The position numbers were made by a program, and so were the translations under genes. Below, in pieces: positions 8,029-16,249 of a stretch of 64,000 bases of DNA. The DNA lies in contig JAIDHX010000037.1 in assembly GCA_029053015.1 (NCBI GenBank), positions 93,526 to 157,525 on the forward strand, given 5' to 3'. The stretch comes from Lachnospiraceae bacterium. Its GTDB lineage: Bacteria; Bacillota; Clostridia; Lachnospirales; Lachnospiraceae. How positions within the stretch are numbered: the stretch's first letter is position 1; the number at the start of each line of letters is the position of its first letter. The notes under the pieces are model-generated. The model was not told the origin of the DNA. It did no database searches and saw only the letters and a program-made list of their open reading frames with translations.

Positions 8029-8955
8029 ATGGAAATAGATAAGCTGACACAGCAGGTGCTGGATAAAATTGATGATACCGGTTTTACGCAGGAAGGGGCG
8101 TACAACCTGAGATACAACGGCTATGCGCTCTGCCATGGGGATACGGAGCACATTAAGATTAAAAAGAGGGAAGACGGAAACCAGGGGATTAATGTGTATA
8201 TCAGCGGTGAGGCAAAAGGGGAGACCGTGCATATTCCGGTGGTGATTGCGGCATCCGGCATGACAGATTTGGTGTACAACGATTTTTATGTGGAGGAGGG
8301 CGCAGAGGTGACGATTATCGCCGGCTGCGGCATCCACAATTCCGGTTGTGATGACAGCAGGCATGACGGCATCCACACCTTTCATGTGGGCAAAAATGCC
8401 AGCGTTCTGTATGCGGAGAAGCATTATGGAGAGGGCGAAGGGGAAGGCGGACGCATCTTAAACCCCGAGACCCGCATTTTTTTGGAGGAAAACGCGGTAT
8501 TTACACTGGATACGGCGCAGATAAAAGGCGTGGATTCCACTGTGCGCAAGACCTATGTAGAAGCGATGGAAGGGGCAAAGCTCTTCGTCACGGAAAGACT
8601 GATGACCCACGACGCGCAGACGGCTGTGTCCGATATGGACGTGGTGTTAAACGGCACGGGCAGCAGCGCGCAGATTGTATCCCGCTCTGTGGCACAGGGC
8701 AGTTCCGTGCAGACCTTTCATCCGAAAGCGGTGGGCAACGCGGGATGCCATGCACATATTCAGTGCGATTCCATCATCATGGAACATGCGAAGGTATCTT
8801 CCATTCCGGAAATCAATGCCAATCATATTGACGCCGCCATTATCCATGAAGCGGCGATTGGCAGAATCAACAGCGATCAGGTGGTAAAACTTCGAAGCAT
8901 GGGGCTTAGTGAAGAGGAAGCGGAGAGTGTGATTATCGAGGCTTTTCTAAATTAA
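8029..8955 (+). CDS. sufB: SufB/SufD-family Fe-S scaffold protein (short, minimal-system type)
   Basis: This 308-residue protein matches the C-terminal beta-helix core of SufB/SufD. It has the family features NAGCHAHIQCDSIIM and SIPEINANHIDAAIIHEAAIGRI near the C terminus, where SufB places its cluster and SufC-contact residues. Canonical SufB has about 460-470 residues, so the N-terminal third is missing. This matches the two-gene SmsCB/SufCB systems reported as minimal Fe-S assembly machinery in anaerobes. Cysteines in AGCHAH and IQCDS are possible ligands. The ATG at 8029 has AAAGAGGA five bases upstream. An upstream in-frame ATG at 7987 would overlap sufC and is less likely. Confidence 0.88.
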   Translation: MEIDKLTQQVLDKIDDTGFTQEGAYNLRYNGYALCHGDTEHIKIKKREDGNQGINVYISGEAKGETVHIPVVIAASGMTDLVYNDFYVEEGAEVTIIAGCGIHNSGCDDSRHDGIHTFHVGKNASVLYAEKHYGEGEGEGGRILNPETRIFLEENAVFTLDTAQIKGVDSTVRKTYVEAMEGAKLFVTERLMTHDAQTAVSDMDVVLNGTGSSAQIVSRSVAQGSSVQTFHPKAVGNAGCHAHIQCDSIIMEHAKVSSIPEINANHIDAAIIHEAAIGRINSDQVVKLRSMGLSEEEAESVIIEAFLN

Positions 8956-8996
8956 GCAGTTTAAATTATTTTTTGCTTTCACCAAAAGCGTATATG

Positions 8997-9005
8997 TGAT
9001 ATACT
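8997..9005 (+). promoter_or_regulatory. Extended -10 promoter before the deacetylase gene
   Basis: TG-A-TATACT sits 26 bases ahead of the ATG at 9032. No well-spaced -35 is seen (TTGCTT at 8973 would need a 21-base spacer). Confidence 0.4.
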
Positions 9006-9031
9006 TGATAATGTGTGGAGGAAAAAAGGAT

Positions 9032-10024
9032 ATGACGGCAGAAAAGGCTGTGCAGCCGGCTGCAAGGCGAAAACGGGTGCAGCGCTTAAAAAGGCTCATA
9101 ATACTTTCCCTGATGACCGTTATTCTGATGCCCACCGTATTGTGCGTGATTTTATTTAACAGACTGCATATACTTGAAAAACAGATAGAACGTCTGGAGA
9201 CAGCGGTTGCCGATATGCAGGAGGAGCAGGCCGCTGCCGTACAGGCTGCCGGGACGGATTTTGGCTTTAGCGAAGGAGTAGTGTTTCATCTGGAACTGGT
9301 ACAGCCGCCGGCAACGGAGGATCCGGGGGAGACCGGTTCCGCAGAAGATGAGCCGGAAGCGGACATGCCGGAGGAAGTGCCTGTCAGAAAAGTGTACCTG
9401 ACCTTTGACGACGGTCCCAGTTCTAACACCAACAAGATTCTGGATATTCTGGCGCAGTACGATGTCAAAGCGACCTTTTTTGTAGTAGGCAAGGAAGGCG
9501 AATGGGCGGAAGATGCATACAAGCGGATTGTGGAAGAGGGTCATACATTGGGAATGCATTCTTATACCCATGTATACCAGTCTATTTATGCATCCGTGGA
9601 GGCATATGCGGAGGACTTAAACCGGCTCAAGGATTACTTATATGAAGTGACCGGCGTGGAAAGCCGGTTTGTCAGGTTTCCCGGAGGAAGCTCGAATACG
9701 GTGAGTGATATCAGTATGCGGGAGTTTATCACCTATCTGAACGAAGAAGGGATCACTTATTTTGACTGGAACGTATCATCAGGAGACGCCGGAGGCAGGC
9801 TGCTTGAACCGGAAGAAATTGTGGCAAACTGTATAAACGGAATGGGAAACAAGAATACAGTCGTTATCCTGATGCACGATGCGGCAGGAAGGCCTACTAC
9901 GGTAGAGGCGCTGCCGGCACTGATTGAGCGAATACAGGAGATGGAAAATACGGAGCTGTTGCCGATAACAGACGATACATTACCTGTGCAGCATATCAAA
10001 TCACAAGAAGAAACGGAGGATTGA
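9032..10024 (+). CDS. Membrane-anchored polysaccharide (peptidoglycan) deacetylase
   Basis: A 330-residue protein with a basic N terminus, one membrane helix (LIILSLMTVILMPTVLCVILF, about residues 20-42) and a short coiled-coil/acidic linker. An extracytoplasmic NodB domain follows. The catalytic signatures are visible: TFDDGPSSNT (metal and base Asp residues) and HSYTH (metal-binding His pair), followed by RFPGGSSN. The family removes N-acetyl groups from GlcNAc or MurNAc, which in Firmicutes usually gives lysozyme resistance or wall remodelling. The ATG at 9032 follows GGAGG by 12 bases. The bactofilin gene starts three bases after the stop codon, so the two are cotranscribed. Confidence 0.88.
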   Translation: MTAEKAVQPAARRKRVQRLKRLIILSLMTVILMPTVLCVILFNRLHILEKQIERLETAVADMQEEQAAAVQAAGTDFGFSEGVVFHLELVQPPATEDPGETGSAEDEPEADMPEEVPVRKVYLTFDDGPSSNTNKILDILAQYDVKATFFVVGKEGEWAEDAYKRIVEEGHTLGMHSYTHVYQSIYASVEAYAEDLNRLKDYLYEVTGVESRFVRFPGGSSNTVSDISMREFITYLNEEGITYFDWNVSSGDAGGRLLEPEEIVANCINGMGNKNTVVILMHDAAGRPTTVEALPALIERIQEMENTELLPITDDTLPVQHIKSQEETED

Positions 10025-10027
10025 GAG

Positions 10028-11005
10028 ATGGGATTTTTTTCTGATTTGAAGGAAGACCTGTCACAGGCAGTCAATGAGTTGATGCCTGAAGATGTGCAGC
10101 TTGAAGAGGAAGAGGCGCTTGAGGCTGTGACAGAGGCGGAATACGGGGAATTAGAGCAAGTAACGTATGAAGCTGAAACAGAAGAAAATAACGCAGACGC
10201 GGCGGAGACAGTATATGATGTGCTCGACGCAGATGTAGAGTATGAAACAGAAGCAGACGCAGCATATGAAACAGAAGAGGTGTATGCAGAAGAGGCGGCC
10301 GAAGAGGAACCTGTAACAGAAGAAACAGACGAGAGGGCGCAGCTTGATGCACTTTTGGACAAGGTGGACACCATTGAGATACCTGAGGATATGGATATTA
10401 CAAAGGTAGAGGATGAAGAGCCGGAAATGGATTTGGAGACCAGTATTAGAGAAGCATTCGGTGAAAAAGAAAACGAAGAAGAAATAATGGGAGGGAACGA
10501 AAAGAAAATGGATTATCAGACAAAGAGTGTTGTGGACGAGACCGCTGTGATTACGGCGAGCATGACGATTAACGGTGATATTATTTCAGAGGGTTCGATT
10601 GATGTCATCGGAACCATCAACGGAAATATCGATGCGCTGGGCAAACTGAACATTACCGGAACGATCAACGGCAATTCCAAGGCAGCGGAAATTTTTGCGG
10701 ACAATGCCAAAATCATGGGTGAAGTTGTCAGCGAAGGCTCCGTAAAAATCGGACAGAGTTCTGTTATCATCGGCAATATATCCGCGCAGAGCGCCGTGAT
10801 TGCAGGTGCAGTAAAGGGCGATATCGATGTACATGGACCGGTTGTGCTGGATACTTCTGCAATTGTAATGGGTAACATCAAATCCAAGGCAGTACAGATT
10901 AACAATGGCGCCGTTATCGAAGGTATGTGTTCACAGTGCTATGCTGACGTTAATCCTACAGCATTCTTTGATGAATACAAGAAAAAGGGCAACAAGGATA
11001 AGTAA
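10028..11005 (+). CDS. Bactofilin (polymer-forming cytoskeletal protein) with a long acidic N-terminal extension
   Basis: The C-terminal part (about residues 175-305) is a bactofilin beta-helix, seen as repeated turns such as SMTINGDIISEGSIDVIGTI and INGNIDALGKLNITG. Bactofilins self-assemble without nucleotide and scaffold wall enzymes at the membrane. The first about 165 residues are very rich in Glu, Asp, Ala, Tyr and Thr and look disordered. They more than double the usual length of about 150 residues. Pairing with the upstream wall deacetylase fits the known use of bactofilins to localise peptidoglycan-modifying enzymes. An in-frame ATG near 10508 (MDYQTKSVV) would give a bactofilin of ordinary size, but the upstream ATG has its own GGATTGAGAG region, and the acidic frame has coding character. 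Confidence 0.85.
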   Translation: MGFFSDLKEDLSQAVNELMPEDVQLEEEEALEAVTEAEYGELEQVTYEAETEENNADAAETVYDVLDADVEYETEADAAYETEEVYAEEAAEEEPVTEETDERAQLDALLDKVDTIEIPEDMDITKVEDEEPEMDLETSIREAFGEKENEEEIMGGNEKKMDYQTKSVVDETAVITASMTINGDIISEGSIDVIGTINGNIDALGKLNITGTINGNSKAAEIFADNAKIMGEVVSEGSVKIGQSSVIIGNISAQSAVIAGAVKGDIDVHGPVVLDTSAIVMGNIKSKAVQINNGAVIEGMCSQCYADVNPTAFFDEYKKKGNKDK

Positions 11006-11026
11006 TGTATATAAGGAGCATGTTGC

Positions 11027-11722
11027 ATGCGTAGAATATTATTAAAATTAAGCGGGGAGGCACTGGCGGGCAGCAAGCGTACAGGCTTTGACGAGGAAAC
11101 GGTAAGAAATGTGGCGCTTCAGGTGAAGCAGCTTGTGGATGACGGATATGAAATCGGCATTGTAACGGGAGGCGGAAACTTCTGGAGAGGGCGTTCCAGC
11201 GAGAACATTGACAGGACCAAGGCAGACCAGATCGGGATGCTGGCTACGGTTATGAATTGTATCTATGTCTCCGAGATTTTCCGTTCCGTCGGCATGATGA
11301 CGAATGTATTGACGCCGTTTACTTGCGGTTCTTTTACAAAGCTGTTTTCAAAAGACAGGGCGAACAAATATTTTGCGAAGGGAATGGTAGTCTTTTTTGC
11401 GGGAGGAACGGGACATCCCTATTTTTCCACGGATACCGGCGTGGTGCTTCGCGCGGTAGAGGTGGATGCGGATGTGATTCTGCTTGCAAAGTCTATCGAC
11501 GGTGTGTACGATGCCGATCCTGCGAAGGTACCGGACGCAAAAAAATATGACGAAGTGAGCATAGAGGAAGTGATCGCCAAGAATCTGCAGGTGGTAGATA
11601 TGACGGCTTCCATTCTTGCCAGGGACAACAAGATGCCTATGTGGGTATTTGGACTGAATGAAGAAAACAGTATTGTGAATACGGTAAAAGGAAAATTTAC
11701 GGGCACAAAGGTAACGGTTTAA
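11027..11722 (+). CDS. pyrH: UMP kinase
   Basis: Amino-acid kinase-fold enzyme of 231 residues that phosphorylates UMP to UDP with ATP in pyrimidine nucleotide synthesis. Family features are present: RILLKLSGEALAG at the N terminus, VTGGGNFWRGR for the phosphate-binding Gly-rich loop, DQIGMLATVMN, and FFAGGTGHPYFSTDT. Its length is normal. It is followed by frr, the usual order in bacteria. rpsB and tsf, often upstream elsewhere, are not here. Confidence 0.95.
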   Translation: MRRILLKLSGEALAGSKRTGFDEETVRNVALQVKQLVDDGYEIGIVTGGGNFWRGRSSENIDRTKADQIGMLATVMNCIYVSEIFRSVGMMTNVLTPFTCGSFTKLFSKDRANKYFAKGMVVFFAGGTGHPYFSTDTGVVLRAVEVDADVILLAKSIDGVYDADPAKVPDAKKYDEVSIEEVIAKNLQVVDMTASILARDNKMPMWVFGLNEENSIVNTVKGKFTGTKVTV

Positions 11723-11796
11723 GAATTACCATTTAGCGGGGCGTGCCACGGGAGCGGGCCTTATTCCCGAAGTGTCAGGAAAGGTATGGTATAAAA

Positions 11797-12348
11797 ATGG
11801 ACGAGAGAATACGCGTTTACGACGAAAAAATGAAAAAGACATATGAATTTCTGGAGACCGATTATGCGGCGCTTCGTGCAGGACGTGCCAATCCGCATGT
11901 GCTGGATAAACTGCGGGTGGATTACTATGGTACGCCTACGCCGATTCAGCAGGTAGGCAATATCACGGTTCCCGAAGCCAGAATCATTCAGATTGCGCCG
12001 TGGGAAAAGTCACTGATTAAGCCGATTGAAAAGGCAATTATGACTTCCGATATCGGCATTACCCCTTCCAATGACGGTTCCATTATCAGACTGGTATTTC
12101 CGGAACTGACGGAGGAGAGAAGAAAGGACCTTGTGAAAGAGGTAAAGAAAAAAGGCGAGGATGCCAAGGTCGCTATCCGCAATATCAGGCGGGACGGCAA
12201 TGACGCCTTTAAAAAGCTGGCGAAAACCGATATTTCCGAGGACGAAATCAAACAGCTTGAGGACAGCCTCCAGAAGCAGACAGACAAGTATATCAAAGAT
12301 GTGGATGCATTGATTGATAAGAAGTCCAAAGAAATTATGACGGTATAG
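11797..12348 (+). CDS. frr: Ribosome recycling factor
   Basis: This 183-residue protein splits post-termination ribosomes together with EF-G. It shows the three-helix bundle sequence (MDERIRVYDEKMKKTYEFLE, LRAGRANPHVLDKLRVDYYGTPTPIQQ) and the C-terminal helix RRDGNDAFKKLAKTDISEDE, all typical of RRF. The ATG at 11797 follows an AGGAAAGG site and gives the family length. A longer frame from 11743 has no such support. It is probably cotranscribed with pyrH (74-base gap). Confidence 0.95.
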   Translation: MDERIRVYDEKMKKTYEFLETDYAALRAGRANPHVLDKLRVDYYGTPTPIQQVGNITVPEARIIQIAPWEKSLIKPIEKAIMTSDIGITPSNDGSIIRLVFPELTEERRKDLVKEVKKKGEDAKVAIRNIRRDGNDAFKKLAKTDISEDEIKQLEDSLQKQTDKYIKDVDALIDKKSKEIMTV

Positions 12349-12360
12349 AAGGCATGAGAG

Positions 12361-12382
12361 GGCGGGTCAGTGACCCGCCTTT
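12361..12382 (+). terminator. GC-rich hairpin after frr
   Basis: GGCGGGTCA (12361-12369) and TGACCCGCC (12371-12379) form a perfect stem, followed by only three T. It may be a partial terminator that lowers readthrough into cdsA. Confidence 0.55.
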
Positions 12383-12460
12383 CAATCGTTTCATGGAAAA
12401 TGCGGCGGAAGCATATACTAAGAGAGACGGAAGATACAGCCTTGTAAAGGAGGGATGGAG

Positions 12461-13279
12461 ATGTTTTGGACCAGATTCATGAGCAGCGTTGTTCTGGTGG
12501 TGATTGCGCTGGTAACTCTCATTATGGGCGGAGAGGTGCTGTGGGCAGTGACTCTTGCCATATCGGTTATCGGGTATATGGAGCTTTGCAGGGCGTCAGG
12601 AGTCCATACAAAGGGAAAGTTGAATGCACCGGAGGCAGTGGGGATACTCGGTACAGGCGCTTACTACGCGGCAGTACTGCTGTCTGAGGGCGGACTGTTT
12701 CAGCTTATGGCAATTATCGGTGTGTTCATGGGCAGCATGTGTGTCTATGTAGTCACCTTTCCCAAATACCGCTCAGAGCAGATTATGGCAAACTTTTTTG
12801 GGTTTGTCTATGCACCGGTCATGCTTTCCTTCCTCTATCTGACAAGGGCGCTTCCTTATGGCGAATATATTGTGTGGCTGATTTTAATCAGCTCCTGGGG
12901 CTGCGATACCTGTGCGTATCTGGTGGGTATCTGTATCGGCAAAAAGAAGATATTTCCGCATCTCAGTCCCAAGAAATCTCTCGAGGGCTGTATCGGCGGC
13001 GTTGTGGGCGCAGGCCTTATCGGAGCCGCCTTCGGATATTTTTTGATTGAAAAGGCAACGCCGGATCAAAATGTGACGCTTATTATAGCGTTTATCTGTA
13101 TGATTGGCGCTGTGATGAGCCAGGTCGGAGATTTAGCAGCTTCCGCAATTAAGCGGAATCATGACATCAAAGATTACGGCAGGCTGATTCCCGGTCACGG
13201 GGGGATTATGGACAGATTTGACAGCGTCATTGTGACAGCTCCCATGATATACTTTCTGGCGGCGCTGCTGATTAAATAA
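12461..13279 (+). CDS. cdsA: Phosphatidate cytidylyltransferase (CDP-diacylglycerol synthase)
   Basis: Polytopic membrane enzyme of about 272 residues that makes CDP-diacylglycerol, the precursor of acidic phospholipids. The C-terminal family signature is present: SQVGDLAASAIKRNHDIKDY, then GRLIPGHGGIMDRFDS, with the catalytic Asp residues. SSWGCDTCAYLVG and SPKKSLEG precede it. The start at 12461 is preferred over 12455 because AAGGAGG lies 7 bases from it, versus 1 base for the alternative. uppS, which commonly sits between frr and cdsA, is absent. Confidence 0.92.
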   Translation: MFWTRFMSSVVLVVIALVTLIMGGEVLWAVTLAISVIGYMELCRASGVHTKGKLNAPEAVGILGTGAYYAAVLLSEGGLFQLMAIIGVFMGSMCVYVVTFPKYRSEQIMANFFGFVYAPVMLSFLYLTRALPYGEYIVWLILISSWGCDTCAYLVGICIGKKKIFPHLSPKKSLEGCIGGVVGAGLIGAAFGYFLIEKATPDQNVTLIIAFICMIGAVMSQVGDLAASAIKRNHDIKDYGRLIPGHGGIMDRFDSVIVTAPMIYFLAALLIK

Positions 13280-13304
13280 TTGTTTAGCTGTATGGAGTTA
13301 TACC

Positions 13305-14480
13305 ATGAAGAAAATAGCAATATTGGGTTCTACGGGTTCTATCGGAACCCAGACTTTGGAGATTGTGAGAAAAAATCCTGATTTGCAGGTGGCGGCGCTG
13401 GCGGCAGGCAGCAATGTGGAGCTTCTGGAAAAGCAGGTCAGGGAGTTTCATCCTTCCCTTGCGGTCATGTGGAGTGAGCAGGCGGCTGCCGATTTAAAGG
13501 AACGTCTTTTAGATGTGGCGGTGAAGGTAGCATGGGGAATGGAGGGGCTGATAGAAGCCGCTGTTCTGGAAGAGTCTGAGGTATTGGTGACGGCAATAGT
13601 GGGTATGATTGGAATAAGACCGACGATTGCCGCTATCCGGGCAGGCAAGACGATTGCGCTGGCGAACAAGGAAACCTTAGTCTGCGCGGGTCATTTGATT
13701 ATGCCGCTGGCAAGGGAAAAAAACGTGTCCATTCTGCCGGTAGACAGCGAGCACAGTGCCATATTCCAGTCCATGCAGGGCGAGCCGAAGCACAGGATAT
13801 CCAAAATTCTGCTCACTGCCTCGGGAGGCCCATTCAGAGGGAAGACCAGAGCAGAGCTGCAGGATATCAGACCGGAGGCGGCGTTAAAGCATCCGAATTG
13901 GAATATGGGAAGAAAAATAACCATAGATTCCGCAACATTGGTAAATAAAGGTCTTGAGGTGATTGAGGCAAAATGGCTTTTTGACGTGTCCCTGTCCCAG
14001 ATTCAGGTGGTGGTGCATCCCCAGAGTGTGATCCACTCCATGGTGGAGTATGCGGATGGTGGGATTATGGCGCAGCTTGGCACGCCAGACATGAAACTGC
14101 CGATTGCTTACGCCCTGTTTTATCCGGACAGAAGACCGCTTGAGGGAAAAAGGCTGGATTTCTATGCATTATCTCAGATTACCTTTGAAAAGCCGGATAC
14201 GGAGACCTTTAGGGGGCTTGCGCTCGCTTACAGGGCGGCGGAGACGGGCGGCAGTATGCCGACGGTTTTAAATGCTGCCAATGAAAAGGCGGTAGATTTG
14301 TTTTTAAGCGGGAAGATTTCTTTCTTACAGATAGCAGATTTAATAGAAGCGTGCATGGCAGCGCATACCGTGATTCCGGCTCCCGGTGTAGAAGAGATAC
14401 TGGCGGCGGAGCAGGAGACTTATGAGAATATAGAGAAGCAGCTTATAGTCTGGAAGCGCGGGCATGGAGGAATTGACTAG
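13305..14480 (+). CDS. dxr: 1-deoxy-D-xylulose-5-phosphate reductoisomerase
   Basis: NADPH-dependent enzyme of the MEP isoprenoid pathway, which converts DXP to MEP in the cytosol. The NADPH-binding loop ILGSTGSIGTQTLEI is at the N terminus, the metal and substrate motifs include LPVDSEHSAIFQ and ASGGPFRG, and NKGLEVIEAKWLFD is also family-typical. At 391 residues it has full length. It lies between cdsA and rseP, the conserved order in many Firmicutes, and the rseP start follows the stop by two bases. Confidence 0.96.
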   Translation: MKKIAILGSTGSIGTQTLEIVRKNPDLQVAALAAGSNVELLEKQVREFHPSLAVMWSEQAAADLKERLLDVAVKVAWGMEGLIEAAVLEESEVLVTAIVGMIGIRPTIAAIRAGKTIALANKETLVCAGHLIMPLAREKNVSILPVDSEHSAIFQSMQGEPKHRISKILLTASGGPFRGKTRAELQDIRPEAALKHPNWNMGRKITIDSATLVNKGLEVIEAKWLFDVSLSQIQVVVHPQSVIHSMVEYADGGIMAQLGTPDMKLPIAYALFYPDRRPLEGKRLDFYALSQITFEKPDTETFRGLALAYRAAETGGSMPTVLNAANEKAVDLFLSGKISFLQIADLIEACMAAHTVIPAPGVEEILAAEQETYENIEKQLIVWKRGHGGID

Positions 14481-14482
14481 AT

Positions 14483-15535
14483 ATGATGACGGTAATATTA
14501 TTTATTCTGATATTCGGAGTAGTAGTGCTTTCCCATGAATTCGGGCACTTTCTCCTGGCGAAGATGAATGGCATTCATGTGGTGGAATTTGCCATCGGCA
14601 TGGGACCGACGCTGTTTTCTTTTACGAAAAAGGAAACGAAGTATGCCATTAAGCTGCTCCCCATCGGCGGCGCCTGTATGTTTGAGGGAGAGGACGGACT
14701 GGAGACGGAGAACGGCGGCGGGGAAGGTTCTTTTCTGAAAGCGGGCGTATGGGCAAGGATTGCCACGGTGGTGGCAGGCCCGATTTTCAATTTTATTCTT
14801 GCTTTTATTGTGGCGGTGATTGTGGTATCCATGTCTGTCACAGATTTGACGGTGCTTTCAGCCGTATCCGAAGGCAGTCCCGCCGAGGCGGCAGGGCTTC
14901 GGGAGGGAGACCGGATTGTCAGCCTGAATGGCGAAAGGACCTGCCTGTTTCGGGATATTTATCTGATTACACTGCTCAATAAGGGAACGCCGATAAAGGT
15001 GGTTTATGAGCGCGAGGGAGAAAAATTTGAGACAGAGCTTATGCCCGTCTACAGTGAGGCGGATGAAAAATATGTGATGGGCGTCATCGGCGGTGTCTAC
15101 GAGAAACCGGAAGGTCTTGCCGTATTTCGGGATGCCTGGTATGAAATCCGCTACAGTGTGCGCGCCACTTATAAAAGCCTCGGGCTTTTGCTTACCGGAC
15201 AGTTCAGCCGCAAGGATGTGGCGGGCCCCGTGGGTATAGCGGTAAACGTGGTGGGGAAAACCTATGAAGAGACAAAGGAATACGGTGTGCAGACGGTAGT
15301 ACTCAATATGTTGAATATCATCATGCTCCTTTCCGTCAATCTGGGTATTCTGAATCTCCTGCCGATTCCTGCCTTAGACGGCGGGCGTCTGGTGTTTTTG
15401 CTGCTTGAGGTTATCAGGAAAAAGCCCATACCGCCCGAGAAGGAAGGGATTGTGCACTTTGTGGGGCTGGTGTTTTTTATGGTGTTGATGGTGGTTGTGC
15501 TTTTCAACGATTTGGTTAATATTTTTGGTGCTTAG
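14483..15535 (+). CDS. rseP: Site-2 intramembrane metalloprotease RseP/RasP
   Basis: This 350-residue membrane protease has the zinc motif SHEFGHFLLAK in the first membrane segment. One PDZ domain (about residues 125-200, with VSEGSPAEAAGLREGDRI) follows, and the third ligand is in the C-terminal LPIPALDGGRL motif. The family cleaves anti-sigma factors and signal-peptide remnants within the membrane. A terminator follows at 15545-15569, so this gene closes the cdsA-dxr-rseP unit. Confidence 0.95.
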   Translation: MMTVILFILIFGVVVLSHEFGHFLLAKMNGIHVVEFAIGMGPTLFSFTKKETKYAIKLLPIGGACMFEGEDGLETENGGGEGSFLKAGVWARIATVVAGPIFNFILAFIVAVIVVSMSVTDLTVLSAVSEGSPAEAAGLREGDRIVSLNGERTCLFRDIYLITLLNKGTPIKVVYEREGEKFETELMPVYSEADEKYVMGVIGGVYEKPEGLAVFRDAWYEIRYSVRATYKSLGLLLTGQFSRKDVAGPVGIAVNVVGKTYEETKEYGVQTVVLNMLNIIMLLSVNLGILNLLPIPALDGGRLVFLLLEVIRKKPIPPEKEGIVHFVGLVFFMVLMVVVLFNDLVNIFGA

Positions 15536-15544
15536 GACAAACGA

Positions 15545-15569
15545 GTCCGCGCTTCCTGCGCGGGCTTTT
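15545..15569 (+). terminator. Intrinsic terminator after rseP
   Basis: GTCCGCGC (15545-15552) and GCGCGGGC (15558-15565) pair around a 5-base loop and are followed by TTTT. Confidence 0.8.
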
Positions 15570-15600
15570 CCTATAGGATTTGCGGTTTTTGCGATAAGTT

Positions 15601-15629
15601 TTGACTTCTTATTCAAAAACGACTATAAT
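15601..15629 (+). promoter_or_regulatory. Promoter for apt-rel
   Basis: TTGACT (15601-15606) and TATAAT (15624-15629) have a 17-base spacer. The promoter lies 47 bases upstream of the apt ATG and just after the rseP terminator. Confidence 0.85.
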
Positions 15630-15675
15630 AATGTTAATTGGCTTTGATTTTATTATGACGAAAGAGGTGTTTCTT

Positions 15676-16200
15676 ATGAAGAGATTAGAGGATTATGTGA
15701 GAAGTATTCCGGACTTTCCGGAGGAGGGTATCATATTCAGAGACGTTACAAGCGTACTGCAGGATGCGGACGGACTGCAGCTTGCAATTGATACCATGCA
15801 GGAAAAAATCAAGGATTTGGATTTTGATGTGGTAGCGGGTGCGGAATCAAGAGGATTTATTTTTGGCACGCCTATTGCATATAATAATCATAAACCCTTT
15901 GTGCTGATTCGCAAAAAGGGCAAGCTTCCCTGTGAAACCATTGAAAAAGAGTATGACCTTGAGTATGGGAAGGCAGTCATTGAAATGCACAAGGATTCCA
16001 TAAAACCGGGACAGAAGGTGCTGATTGTAGACGACCTGATTGCGACGGGCGGAACCACGGAAGCGATGATAAAGCTGATAGAGGAGCTTGGCGGCGAGGT
16101 CGTGGGCATGGTATTTCTGATGGAGCTTGCAGGGCTTAAGGGCAGGGAAAGACTGAAAGGCTACCGCATGGAAGCTGCTATTACTTACGAAGGGAAATAG
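15676..16200 (+). CDS. apt: Adenine phosphoribosyltransferase
   Basis: Purine salvage enzyme that makes AMP from adenine and PRPP. At 174 residues it has normal length. The PRPP-binding loop VLIVDDLIATGGTTEAMIKL and the motifs VAGAESRGFIFG and RKKGKLPCETIEKEYDLEYG are diagnostic. The ATG at 15676 follows AAAGAGGTG. The next gene is the bifunctional alarmone enzyme rel, 49 bases downstream, a conserved Firmicutes pair. Confidence 0.96.
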   Translation: MKRLEDYVRSIPDFPEEGIIFRDVTSVLQDADGLQLAIDTMQEKIKDLDFDVVAGAESRGFIFGTPIAYNNHKPFVLIRKKGKLPCETIEKEYDLEYGKAVIEMHKDSIKPGQKVLIVDDLIATGGTTEAMIKLIEELGGEVVGMVFLMELAGLKGRERLKGYRMEAAITYEGK

Positions 16201-16249
16201 AAAGCTTCCAGGGCGTAAAAACAATTATCCGGTGTAAGGACAAAAATAT

